Positions 19,727-27,290 of a DNA stretch of 64,000 bases are shown here, in pieces. This DNA is from Altererythrobacter ishigakiensis. GTDB lineage: Bacteria; Pseudomonadota; Alphaproteobacteria; Sphingomonadales; Sphingomonadaceae. The stretch spans positions 992,001 through 1,056,000 of the forward strand of contig NZ_CP015963.1 of NCBI RefSeq assembly GCF_001663155.1, given 5' to 3'. A program made the position numbers and the translations under genes. The notes below the pieces were generated by a model that was not told where the DNA came from, searched no databases, and was given only the letters and a program-made list of their open reading frames with translations. Positions within the stretch are counted from its first letter, which is position 1, and every line of letters begins with the position of its first letter.

Positions 19727-19762
19727 TGTCCTGACGCTTTAACTTGTCCAGACTATTGGACA
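19727..19762 (+). promoter_or_regulatory. PpsR/CrtJ operator region in front of bchI
   Basis: A perfect TGT-N12-ACA palindrome, TGTCCAGACTATTGGACA, occupies 19745-19762 and ends one base before the bchI start codon (19764). A degenerate copy with ACT in place of ACA (19727-19744) abuts it directly. PpsR/CrtJ is known to bind TGT-N12-ACA. A TTGTCC at 19726-19731 could be a weak -35 element. If so, transcription would start almost at the ATG. Confidence 0.75.
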
Positions 19763-19763
19763 C

Positions 19764-20765
19764 ATGGCGCGTTTTCCATTCTCTGCGATCGTCGGGCAAG
19801 ACGAGATGAAGCTGGCGCTGCTGATCGCTTCGGTTGATCCAACGATCGGCGGGGTCATGGTTTTCGGAGATCGCGGGACCGGCAAATCGACCGCTAGCCG
19901 CGCGCTTGCATCCTTGCTTCCGCCGATGATCATGGTTGAGGGATGCCGCTATCATTGCACGCCGGAACAGTTGGGCACCTGCCCTGATCCCTGCACCTCA
20001 AAGCGCAAGGTCAAGCATCCTATCCCGTTCGTCGATTTGCCATTAGGCGCGACGGAAGACCGCGTTGTCGGTTCGCTTGATCTGGAAAAGGCGCTGCGCC
20101 AAGGCGAGAAAGCGTTTGAACCCGGATTGCTGGCCAAGGCGCATCGCGGGTTTCTGTACATCGACGAGATCAATCTGCTTGAAGATCATCTGGTGGACTT
20201 GTTGCTTGATGTGGCCGCTTCAGGCGAAAACGTGGTTGAACGTGAAGGCCTCTCGATCCGCCACCGTGCCAAATTCGTGCTGATCGGCAGCGGGAACCCC
20301 GAAGAGGGTGAACTTCGCCCGCAATTGCTGGACCGGTTCGGGCTTTCGGTTGAAGTGCGCACACCCACTGAAGTGAGCGAGCGCGTGGAGATCATGCGGC
20401 GCTGCGGTGCGCAAGAGCGTGATCCAGAGGGTTTTGCTGCGGAATGGCAGGCAGAGGACGAGAAGATCCTCAAACAAATTGCGCGCGGGCAAAAGCGTGT
20501 TCAATCCATGGACGTGCCTGATGAAGTTATGGCGGACATGGCCGAGCTATGCACGGCGGTTGGCGTGGATGGCCTGCGCGGAGAACTGACCTTGATGCGA
20601 GCCACGCGGGCCTATGCCGCGCTTTCCAATTCGCGCAAAATCAAACGCGAGCACATGCTTAGCGTCGCACCGATGGCTTTGCGGCATCGTTTGCGGCGCG
20701 ATGTGCTTGATGAAACCGGCTCGACCGTGCGGATCGAACGCGCGGTACAAGAGCTGTTCGGATGA
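19764..20765 (+). CDS. bchI: Magnesium chelatase ATPase subunit I
   Basis: 333 residues beginning [20 protein letters not shown], the normal BchI N-terminus. It is an AAA+ ATPase: Walker A is [12 protein letters not shown] (near residue 35), Walker B is [10 protein letters not shown] (near 130), and a sensor region [23 protein letters not shown] follows. With BchD and BchH it inserts Mg2+ into protoporphyrin IX, the first committed step of bacteriochlorophyll synthesis. The stop overlaps the bchD start (ATGA). The start codon follows the PpsR palindrome by one base, with no good Shine-Dalgarno apart from the palindrome's GGA. Confidence 0.98.
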   Translation: MARFPFSAIVGQDEMKLALLIASVDPTIGGVMVFGDRGTGKSTASRALASLLPPMIMVEGCRYHCTPEQLGTCPDPCTSKRKVKHPIPFVDLPLGATEDRVVGSLDLEKALRQGEKAFEPGLLAKAHRGFLYIDEINLLEDHLVDLLLDVAASGENVVEREGLSIRHRAKFVLIGSGNPEEGELRPQLLDRFGLSVEVRTPTEVSERVEIMRRCGAQERDPEGFAAEWQAEDEKILKQIARGQKRVQSMDVPDEVMADMAELCTAVGVDGLRGELTLMRATRAYAALSNSRKIKREHMLSVAPMALRHRLRRDVLDETGSTVRIERAVQELFG

Positions 20766-22480
20766 GCCCGGGCGCAACTGCGCCAAATCACGAAATCGAC
20801 CCTTTGGCCGATGCATTGCTCGCGGCAAGGTTGCTTGCCTTCGCTCCCGAAGCACTTGGCGGAATGAGTCTTAGGGGCGGTGGACCGGCCCGCGATCTTG
20901 TGCTCGCCAAACTGCGCGAATGGGTAAGTGAGAAGTCCCCATGGCGCCGGTTGCCGGCGAATGCTGATCAAGAGGGTTTGCTTGGCGGTGTCGATATCGC
21001 TGCGAGCCTGGCTCAAGGCCGCGCGGTTCATCGGGGTGGGCTGTTGCACGATGTCGCAGGCGGTTTTCTGATAGTCTCCATGGCAGAAAGACTTCGCGAT
21101 GCCATCGCTGGGCAATTGGCACAAGCGATGGATGAGCGCAGCTTTGCTACCCTCCTGCTCGATGACGGGATCGAAGTTGACGAAGGCCCTGCAGCGGGAC
21201 TGTCAGATCGGATGGCCTTTATTTGCGATCTGACGCGAGTATCATCGCTTGAATCTGACACCACGAGCCACGGGCGTCCGCGGGCATTGAATGCAGTTGG
21301 CGAAGTGTCGGGCGAGCAGATGGCGGCGTTGGCAAATGTTTCGGCAGCGTTGGGCGTAGATTCGGTACGCCCGCTGTTATTTGCACACGCGTGCGCCCGT
21401 GCGCACGCAGCGCTGAATGGACGCAGTCAGGTTGAACAGGAAGATCTGACCGTTGCTGTCCGGCTGGTGCTCGCCCCACGCGCAACACAAATACCGCAAT
21501 CTCTGAGCGATGAAGAAGAAGCGTCACCTCCGCCGCCGGAACAATCCGATGATCCGGGTGAGGGCGAACGCCATAGCCAAGGCGAGCTTCCGCCAGATGA
21601 AATGCTCATTGAGGCCGCGCTTGCCGCGATCCCGCCCGATGTCCTCGCACAAATTGCCGGGGGACGTACACGGCGCAATTCGAGCGGCTCGGGCGGCGGT
21701 AAACGAAGTCATTCGACGTTACGCGGCAAGCCGCTTAGCGCACGACCGGGTACACCCAGAGGCGGTGCGCGGCTTGCCTTGATCGACAGCCTGCGCGTCG
21801 CAGCGCCATGGCAACCCCTGCGCCGTCGCGAGCGCGGAGCAAGCACTTCGACAGCGCTCTATGTCGATAAGGATGATCTGCGGATTCGCCGCTTCGAAGA
21901 GCGCGCCGGGACCGTCACGATCTTCTGCGTCGATGCCTCTGGCTCAGCTGCTGTGGCTCGGCTTGCCGAAGCAAAAGGCGCAGTCGAGCGTATTTTGGCA
22001 CAAGCCTATGTCAGTCGCAGCGAAGTCGCGCTGGTGGCGTTTCGAGGGGAGGGGGCAGAGCTTCTCTTGCCACCGACACGATCGCTAACGCGGGCGCGGC
22101 GGGCGCTGTCTGAATTGCCTGGTGGAGGGGGCACGCCGCTCGCCTCTGGTTTGCAAACGGGTTTGCAGGTTGCCGAAGCGGCCGCATCGCGCGGACGTAC
22201 GCCGTTCCTGGTGGTTTTGACCGATGGTAGCGCGAATATCGCAGCTGACGGCTCACCGGGGCGAGCTCAGGCGAAGGAAGATGCCTTGTCTGCCGCAAGG
22301 GCTTTACGCTCGCGCGGGGTGGACGGGATTGTGATAGACATCTCGCCTCGACCGCGCCCCGATGCAGGCGAGATCGCCCAGGCGATGGATGCGCGGTATT
22401 TGCCGTTGCCGATGGCGGATGCTGCCGCGCTTGAACGTGCTGTCAGCGCAGCGCAGCCCGAACCGCAGCTTGTGCGATGA
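20762..22480 (+). CDS. bchD: Magnesium chelatase subunit D
   Basis: 572 residues. The N-terminal third is a degenerate AAA+ domain related to BchI without a proper Walker A. An acidic and proline-rich linker follows (EEEASPPPPEQSDDPGEGE, about residues 247-267). The C-terminal third is a von Willebrand factor A domain whose MIDAS motif reads DASGSAAVARLAEAK (about 395). BchD forms the double-ring platform with BchI that drives Mg insertion by BchH. It overlaps both neighbours by 4 bases. Confidence 0.97.
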   Translation: MSPGATAPNHEIDPLADALLAARLLAFAPEALGGMSLRGGGPARDLVLAKLREWVSEKSPWRRLPANADQEGLLGGVDIAASLAQGRAVHRGGLLHDVAGGFLIVSMAERLRDAIAGQLAQAMDERSFATLLLDDGIEVDEGPAAGLSDRMAFICDLTRVSSLESDTTSHGRPRALNAVGEVSGEQMAALANVSAALGVDSVRPLLFAHACARAHAALNGRSQVEQEDLTVAVRLVLAPRATQIPQSLSDEEEASPPPPEQSDDPGEGERHSQGELPPDEMLIEAALAAIPPDVLAQIAGGRTRRNSSGSGGGKRSHSTLRGKPLSARPGTPRGGARLALIDSLRVAAPWQPLRRRERGASTSTALYVDKDDLRIRRFEERAGTVTIFCVDASGSAAVARLAEAKGAVERILAQAYVSRSEVALVAFRGEGAELLLPPTRSLTRARRALSELPGGGGTPLASGLQTGLQVAEAAASRGRTPFLVVLTDGSANIAADGSPGRAQAKEDALSAARALRSRGVDGIVIDISPRPRPDAGEIAQAMDARYLPLPMADAAALERAVSAAQPEPQLVR

Positions 22481-23373
22481 GCTCTCTCGACTGGGAGCGT
22501 GATGGAAGAAGCTGGCCGAACCGTCAGCACAGCCGATTTATTGAAGCAGACGGGCTCAACTTCCACTACCAGCAGATGGGCGAAAGGCCCGTTATCCTTC
22601 TGCTACATGGTACCGGCGCTTCCACGCACAGCTGGCATGGCGTCATGCCGTCGTTGGCAAGGCGCTTCGCTGTGATCGCACCAGACCTGCCACTGCATGC
22701 ATTCACAGGAGGGGAACCGGTCAGCCGTCGTACGGCCATGCCCGGAATGGTGCGGGCACTCGCAGCATTGCTTGATGCACTCAAAATCAGGCCTGCAGCG
22801 ATCGCCGGACATTCGGCCGGCGCTGCTATCGCGCTGGAGATGGCTCGCACAGGCGTTGTTGCGGAGACTGCGCCGATAATCGGGTTCAACCCGGCTTTGA
22901 CACCGTTTCCCGGTGCCGCGGCACAAGTCTTTCCGGGGTTGGCCAAGCTGCTGTTACTTAATCCCTTTGTGCCAAAGATATTCTCTGGTCTGTCAAGGTT
23001 TGCCGGGGATCCCGAGCGCTTTCTTGAACGTTCCACGGGATCGCGGACCGATCCCGTGTCGCTCAGATGCTATACCGCGCTGTTTGCTAATTCGCACCAT
23101 ACGCGCGGCGCTCTGGCAATGATGGCGCATTGGGATCTTGAGACCTTTTCCAAGAATCTGGACCAGATAGCGAACCCCGTTCAACTGATTCATTCGCGCG
23201 GCGATCTTGCTGTTCCGCTGGGGTCGGTTGAAGGCGCAGCGGCGAGGCTTCCCAATGCGCGATTGGACGTATGGGATGATCTTGGCCATCTTGCGCATGA
23301 GGAGGCGCCGGAGAGAGCGGCGCAAGCGATTGCGGACTTCGTTAGTGAACAGGTGCAGGGAGCCAGCACATAA
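22477..23373 (+). CDS. bchO: Alpha/beta hydrolase BchO, putative Mg-chelatase accessory protein
   Basis: 298 residues with an alpha/beta-hydrolase fold: VILLLHGTGASTHSW carries the oxyanion HG motif, GHSAGAAIALEMA the nucleophile elbow (Ser of GHSAG), and DDLGHLAHEEAPE the C-terminal catalytic His. BchO is regularly found next to bchID in purple bacteria; it is thought to assist bacteriochlorophyll synthesis, but its reaction is not established. It overlaps bchD by 4 bases and the next small gene by 1 (TAATG). Confidence 0.93.
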   Translation: MSSLDWERDGRSWPNRQHSRFIEADGLNFHYQQMGERPVILLLHGTGASTHSWHGVMPSLARRFAVIAPDLPLHAFTGGEPVSRRTAMPGMVRALAALLDALKIRPAAIAGHSAGAAIALEMARTGVVAETAPIIGFNPALTPFPGAAAQVFPGLAKLLLLNPFVPKIFSGLSRFAGDPERFLERSTGSRTDPVSLRCYTALFANSHHTRGALAMMAHWDLETFSKNLDQIANPVQLIHSRGDLAVPLGSVEGAAARLPNARLDVWDDLGHLAHEEAPERAAQAIADFVSEQVQGAST

Positions 23374-23555
23374 TGTGGGAGCAGTGGAGAGCCTGGGTCG
23401 TCCCGAATTTGGGATTGATTGAGATCGGGATGACCTTCTTTCTGGTGATCGGGTTTTGCGTGCATCAATATTGGAAGATGGACCGCGAGCTTAAGAAAGA
23501 CCGCGCCGAACGTGAGGCGCGCGAAGCGACAGAGATGTCAGACCGGGAGGACTAG
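23373..23555 (+). CDS. Small one-helix membrane protein downstream of bchO
   Basis: 60 residues: a single hydrophobic helix (NLGLIEIGMTFFLVIGFCVHQYW) followed by a highly charged tail (KMDRELKKDRAEREAREATE). The ATG shares a base with the bchO stop (TAATG), so it is translationally coupled to bchIDO. The stop lies in CTAG, which is also the stop of the opposing crtC. I do not recognise a named family; the tight coupling and membrane-plus-charged-tail layout argue that it is a real gene, perhaps an assembly or localisation factor. Confidence 0.7.
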   Translation: MWEQWRAWVVPNLGLIEIGMTFFLVIGFCVHQYWKMDRELKKDRAEREAREATEMSDRED

Positions 23556-24562
23556 CGCTTGGCGCGCGGCATGCGATAGGGCAGCATGAACTGAACAAGA
23601 CCCGAGGCGAACCGGTCCATATCCAGGCTTTCCTGCACCGCAATTACGTCTTCTCCGTTGATCCGAGAGGCGAGCGTTGATCGCGCGTAGAACGGCGTAT
23701 CCTCCCATGTCGTCAGGACTTTGGCATGGCCGTTGTCAGACCGCGTTCGCCGGGTGATTTGCCACAAACTGTTGGGCAAGGGGGCGACCATGGGAAGCTC
23801 GACTTGGTCGGTGGAGCCGTTTTCACCAAACCGGATCGCGCTGGCAAAGCCGCTGCCGTCACGGCGGATACCTTCGTAGCAAACGATGGCATCTTGCCCG
23901 ATATGCGCGCGCGACCAGTGCCAAACTCGAAACCCTTCTTCCAGAGACTCGCTGCCGAAATTGGAGTCGAGGTAGGCTTCGCCTGACCAGACGATGTCAG
24001 GCTCGCTCATCTCTACTTCGACCCGGGCGCGCGGGGACAAGCAATGCCAGATGTGACTTTGCCCGGGATCCAGTGCGAAGGCGGTGGGGTTGGCAATCTC
24101 GGGATAGACCCGCACTGTGCCGCGCACTCGTCTGCGGAAGGGATTGAACAGGCGCTTGTCTCTTTCGACAATTCCGATTTCCAGATGATCGCCCGCCCAG
24201 CGCAAATGGCTTGGCCCGATCTGCAGATTGGCTTCATCCCGCGCTACCGAACCGCTTGGCCGTTCGGTCATCGTCCAGCGTGCCTTCGGACCATAGAGCG
24301 CAACATTGATCGAGCTGTGATTTTCCGGATCACCGCGACCCGAGCGCTTGTAATAGGGCGAGAAGACGCTGCCGATAAAGGCAATGATGGTCAGGCCATG
24401 TCGCCCGTCTGCGCTGAGCGCGTCGACGTACCACCAGCCATAACCACCGAGTGCAATTTCCTCGTCGAAGCGAGGTCTTGCATCACTGTGTTTGCGGCCA
24501 ATTGCCCTGACAAGGCCGCCATCGGTACGCCCGCCCCCGGATGGGTACTGCCGCCCGCGCAA
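23552..24562 (-). CDS. crtC: Carotenoid 1,2-hydratase (hydroxyneurosporene synthase)
   Basis: The CrtC core is clear: GGYGWWYVDALSADGRHGLT, then FIGSVFSPYYKRSG, DPENHSSINVALYGPKARW, DSNFGSESLEEGF and VWHWSRAH. It hydrates the 1,2 double bond of acyclic carotenoids. The start is uncertain. No ATG or GTG lies between the core and 24727, so a TTG (24562, used here), an ATT (24502), a CTG (24394) or an ATG deep inside crtD (24727) must be used. The frame is open to 24760, giving 280 to 402 residues depending on the choice. Whichever start is used, the gene reaches into the 3' end of crtD, and the two are co-transcribed. It converges with the small membrane-protein gene, sharing CTAG. Confidence 0.9.
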   Translation of the reverse strand: MRGRQYPSGGGRTDGGLVRAIGRKHSDARPRFDEEIALGGYGWWYVDALSADGRHGLTIIAFIGSVFSPYYKRSGRGDPENHSSINVALYGPKARWTMTERPSGSVARDEANLQIGPSHLRWAGDHLEIGIVERDKRLFNPFRRRVRGTVRVYPEIANPTAFALDPGQSHIWHCLSPRARVEVEMSEPDIVWSGEAYLDSNFGSESLEEGFRVWHWSRAHIGQDAIVCYEGIRRDGSGFASAIRFGENGSTDQVELPMVAPLPNSLWQITRRTRSDNGHAKVLTTWEDTPFYARSTLASRINGEDVIAVQESLDMDRFASGLVQFMLPYRMPRAKR

Positions 24563-25971
24563 TACAGCCCAGGGATCTTCGTTTTGCTGCCCTGCCTTAG
24601 GAAGGATGCCGCCCAACCGCGCGTGGCCCGTCCATAAAGCGCTCCGCCGGTCGAGGGCCAAAGCCTCTCGAACTCGCTCGGCGTCGCCAGTTGATGCGGA
24701 AGCGGATCCTCCAGATCCAACCCGCATCGGCTTAGGCTTGCCCTCATTGCCAGAGTGCATCGATCAATCTCCTCAGCGCTGTATGTATGGGTGTCGCCAT
24801 TGGCAGGTGCATTGACGATGATTTGCAGTCTTTCGCGGTCTTCTGGCGGCGATGCGCGTCCAGGCTCGGCCAGTGCGTCGCGGTCTTGTGCGCAGACATA
24901 TACGGTCGGGTCTGCGGGTGGATCACCGCTGGCTATATCTCTGAATTCACGAATATAATCGGAAGAGAAGAACACATTGTGCCGCTGCAGCGGGAAACCC
25001 GATGTCCTGGCATTTGCGTACCATACGAAAGCGGAAAGCGAACGGTTCGCGGGTGTGGTTGCGGATACAGCTTTGGATGCCTGAGCGCCGAAGAATCCGT
25101 TCCCGATGGCGGAGGGATCGGCATTGCAAATGACCGCATCAGCGGCGATGCGCTCACCCTCCGAAAGCACCACGCCTGAGGCCTTCCCTCCCGCAGTTTC
25201 TATCTGCTCGATACTCTGACCAAAGCGATATTGCGCCCCATTTGCTTCGCCAAGTCGCTTGAGCGCATCGGCGAGCGCGGCAATCCCGCCATCGATCAGC
25301 CACACCCCCATCGCCTCAACATGCGCGACAAGCATCAGCGTTGCGGGTGCATCGAACGGTGAAGAGCCGCAATAGGTCGAATAGCGGGCAAAAAGTTGGC
25401 GCAGCCGTTGGTCTGGAAAGAAATCGCCCAGCGCTTTCCAAAGGCTAACATAAGGATGTTTGCCCGCGAAATCGCCAATATTGGACAGTCCCATCCGCCA
25501 TATCAGGCTGAATGGTGTTGCGGGTTTTGGTGCACGCATCATGGTGTCATTCAGGGAGTTGTAGATTCTGCGCGATTCCTCGCGGAACTTGCGATACCCC
25601 TCAGCGCTTGCTGTGCCGGCAAATTCCCTGATCGCTTCTTCGCTGCGCGCCGGGTCCGCATGCAGATCCAGAGTGGCTTTGTCGTCCCATGCATGCCGCG
25701 CCAGTACCTGCGCGCGCCGCATCGTCACGAAACTATCCAACTCCGCGCCGCAGCTGCGAAAGATTCCATCAAACACGTCACGCAGAGTGAACACGGTCGG
25801 GCCACCGTCAATTCGGCTACCTTGGACATGAACGGAGCGTGCTTTCCCGCCAGCCCATGCCTCTTTCTCAATGACGGTTACAGGGTAGCCGCGTGCGGCG
25901 AGCAAGGCAGCGCTTGCAAGCCCGCCAATCCCCGCTCCAATGATAACCACGCCTGAAGACAATCCACACAT
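24391..25971 (-). CDS. crtD: Hydroxyneurosporene/methoxyneurosporene 3,4-desaturase
   Basis: 526 residues from the ATG at 25971 (MCGLSSGVVIIGAGIGGLASAALLAARG), an FAD/NAD dinucleotide-binding N-terminus of the CrtI/CrtD family. The C-terminal family motif GLYCAGGSTHPGAGVPMA is present near residue 490. CrtD introduces the 3,4 double bond in 1-hydroxycarotenoids. The neighbouring crtC and the divergent crtF complete the pathway to methoxylated carotenoids such as spirilloxanthin-type products. CrtI would need crtB beside it; none is here, which favours CrtD. Two PpsR palindromes lie between this gene and crtF. Confidence 0.92.
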   Translation of the reverse strand: MCGLSSGVVIIGAGIGGLASAALLAARGYPVTVIEKEAWAGGKARSVHVQGSRIDGGPTVFTLRDVFDGIFRSCGAELDSFVTMRRAQVLARHAWDDKATLDLHADPARSEEAIREFAGTASAEGYRKFREESRRIYNSLNDTMMRAPKPATPFSLIWRMGLSNIGDFAGKHPYVSLWKALGDFFPDQRLRQLFARYSTYCGSSPFDAPATLMLVAHVEAMGVWLIDGGIAALADALKRLGEANGAQYRFGQSIEQIETAGGKASGVVLSEGERIAADAVICNADPSAIGNGFFGAQASKAVSATTPANRSLSAFVWYANARTSGFPLQRHNVFFSSDYIREFRDIASGDPPADPTVYVCAQDRDALAEPGRASPPEDRERLQIIVNAPANGDTHTYSAEEIDRCTLAMRASLSRCGLDLEDPLPHQLATPSEFERLWPSTGGALYGRATRGWAASFLRQGSKTKIPGLYCAGGSTHPGAGVPMAALSGQLAANTVMQDLASTRKLHSVVMAGGTSTRSAQTGDMA

Positions 25972-25977
25972 CCCAAA

Positions 25978-26020
25978 TGTTATTTGACCTTTACATAACA
26001 GATGTCCAATCAATTGGACA
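25978..26020 (+). promoter_or_regulatory. Tandem PpsR/CrtJ operators shared by divergent crtD and crtF
   Basis: Two complete TGT-N12-ACA palindromes: TGTTATTTGACCTTTACA at 25978-25995 and TGTCCAATCAATTGGACA at 26003-26020, separated by 7 bases. The second is a perfect inverted repeat across its whole length and ends one base before the crtF ATG (26022). The first begins 7 bases upstream of the crtD start. TTGACC at 25984-25989 may be the crtF -35 element, inside the first operator. Confidence 0.85.
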
Positions 26021-26021
26021 T

Positions 26022-27173
26022 ATGGAGTCGTCCGATGTCACACAAACTGTCCAGCAGCCGCTGACTTGGCGGATGCGGTGGGTTGCTTGGCGCAATCGGA
26101 TCCTGTCTTCACCACGCTTTCAAACCTGGGCTGCGCGCAATCGATTGATGCGGCCCTTTGCCCGCCGCAAAGCTGGCGAGTTGTTCGATCTCGTCGCTGG
26201 TTTCACCTACACACAGACTCTGCTGGCATTTGTAGAAAGCGGCCTTTTGGAAAGGCTTTCCGCGGGCGCTTGTCGCGTGGCTGACGCTGCGGAAGTGGCA
26301 GGATTGAGCGAGGAAGCCGCCGCGCGATTGCTCAAGTCCGCCTCTGCAATCCAGCTCACAGAGGAAGTGGCGCCAGGCGTCTGGATGCTGGGAGAGCGTG
26401 GCGCATCGCTCCAGCCGCAGGAAGGTGCCAAGGCGATGATCCGGCACCATAAACTGCTTTATCGTGATCTGGCGGATCCATTGGCCTTGCTGCGCGACAA
26501 TCGCCAGAGCCCGACCGAGCTTTCAGAATTCTGGCGTTACGCCGCGCGCGATCAGGTGTCTGAAGAGAGCGAGGAGAGTGTTTCTCCATACTCGCAGCTA
26601 ATGGCGACATCTCAGGCCATGGTCGCGGATGAAGTGCTTGGAGCGTTCGATTTTCGCGGCGTGTCTTCGATGCTTGATGTTGGCGGCGGGCACGGAGCGT
26701 TTGCATCCGCAGTTGCGCGCGCCCGTCCGAATCTGAAGCTTGGTATTTTTGACCTGCCCGGCGTTGTTGACGGCGCGCGTGCAAGGCTTGGGCGCGATGA
26801 CAGCACGTGTTCAATCGCCTTGCATAGTGGGGACTTCTTCAAGGATGCATTGCCATTTGGCTACGACTGCATCTCGTTCGTTCGCATCTTGCACGATCAC
26901 GATGATACTCCTGCGCAAGCCTTGCTCGACTCGGCACGGCGTGCCTTGCCCAAGGGCGGGAGAATCCTGATCGCGGAGCCATTGGCTGACACAACTGCAG
27001 CAAAGGCAATGGGGGAAACATATTTCGGTTGGTACTTGTGGGCGATGCGTTCAGGACGCCCGCGTTCGGCAGAAGAAATCTCGAAGATAGTTGAATCGGC
27101 GGGATTTTCTCGCATCAAACAGCTTTCGACTGCCCAGCCAATGGTCACAAGCGTGATTGTCGCTTTTGCCTGA
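26022..27173 (+). CDS. crtF: Hydroxyneurosporene O-methyltransferase
   Basis: 383 residues from the ATG at 26022. It has an N-terminal helical dimerisation/winged-helix part and a C-terminal SAM-binding domain with SMLDVGGGHGAFASAVA (motif I, about residue 215), GIFDLPGVV, and FVRILHDHDDTPAQALL. This is the layout of the CrtF/plant-type O-methyltransferases. It methylates the 1-hydroxyl of carotenoids. The ATG follows the second PpsR palindrome by one base, the same arrangement as at bchI. It is divergent from crtD. Confidence 0.93.
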   Translation: MESSDVTQTVQQPLTWRMRWVAWRNRILSSPRFQTWAARNRLMRPFARRKAGELFDLVAGFTYTQTLLAFVESGLLERLSAGACRVADAAEVAGLSEEAAARLLKSASAIQLTEEVAPGVWMLGERGASLQPQEGAKAMIRHHKLLYRDLADPLALLRDNRQSPTELSEFWRYAARDQVSEESEESVSPYSQLMATSQAMVADEVLGAFDFRGVSSMLDVGGGHGAFASAVARARPNLKLGIFDLPGVVDGARARLGRDDSTCSIALHSGDFFKDALPFGYDCISFVRILHDHDDTPAQALLDSARRALPKGGRILIAEPLADTTAAKAMGETYFGWYLWAMRSGRPRSAEEISKIVESAGFSRIKQLSTAQPMVTSVIVAFA

Positions 27174-27182
27174 CAGTTTATT

Positions 27183-27226
27183 TGTCTCAAATCATTGACA
27201 GATTAAAGTGTCAGGCTATGATGACA
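27183..27226 (+). promoter_or_regulatory. bchC promoter with two PpsR/CrtJ operators 8 bp apart
   Basis: TGTCTCAAATCATTGACA (27183-27200) and TGTCAGGCTATGATGACA (27209-27226) are both full TGT-N12-ACA palindromes with exactly 8 bases between them, the spacing known for cooperative CrtJ binding at Rhodobacter bchC. A consensus -35 TTGACA (27195-27200) and a -10 TATGAT (27217-27222), 16 bases apart, lie inside the two operators. Repressor binding would directly occlude RNA polymerase. Confidence 0.9.
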
Positions 27227-27290
27227 CTTGGAGAATTTAACATTCGCGCAAAGGGGTTGGTCGCGGATCCACCAGGGGGATTACCCGGGA

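Noticed and set aside
24391-25971. Phytoene desaturase crtI instead of crtD
   Set aside because: There is no crtB or crtE beside it, while crtC and crtF are adjacent, and pairing with crtC is typical of crtD; a tree would settle it.
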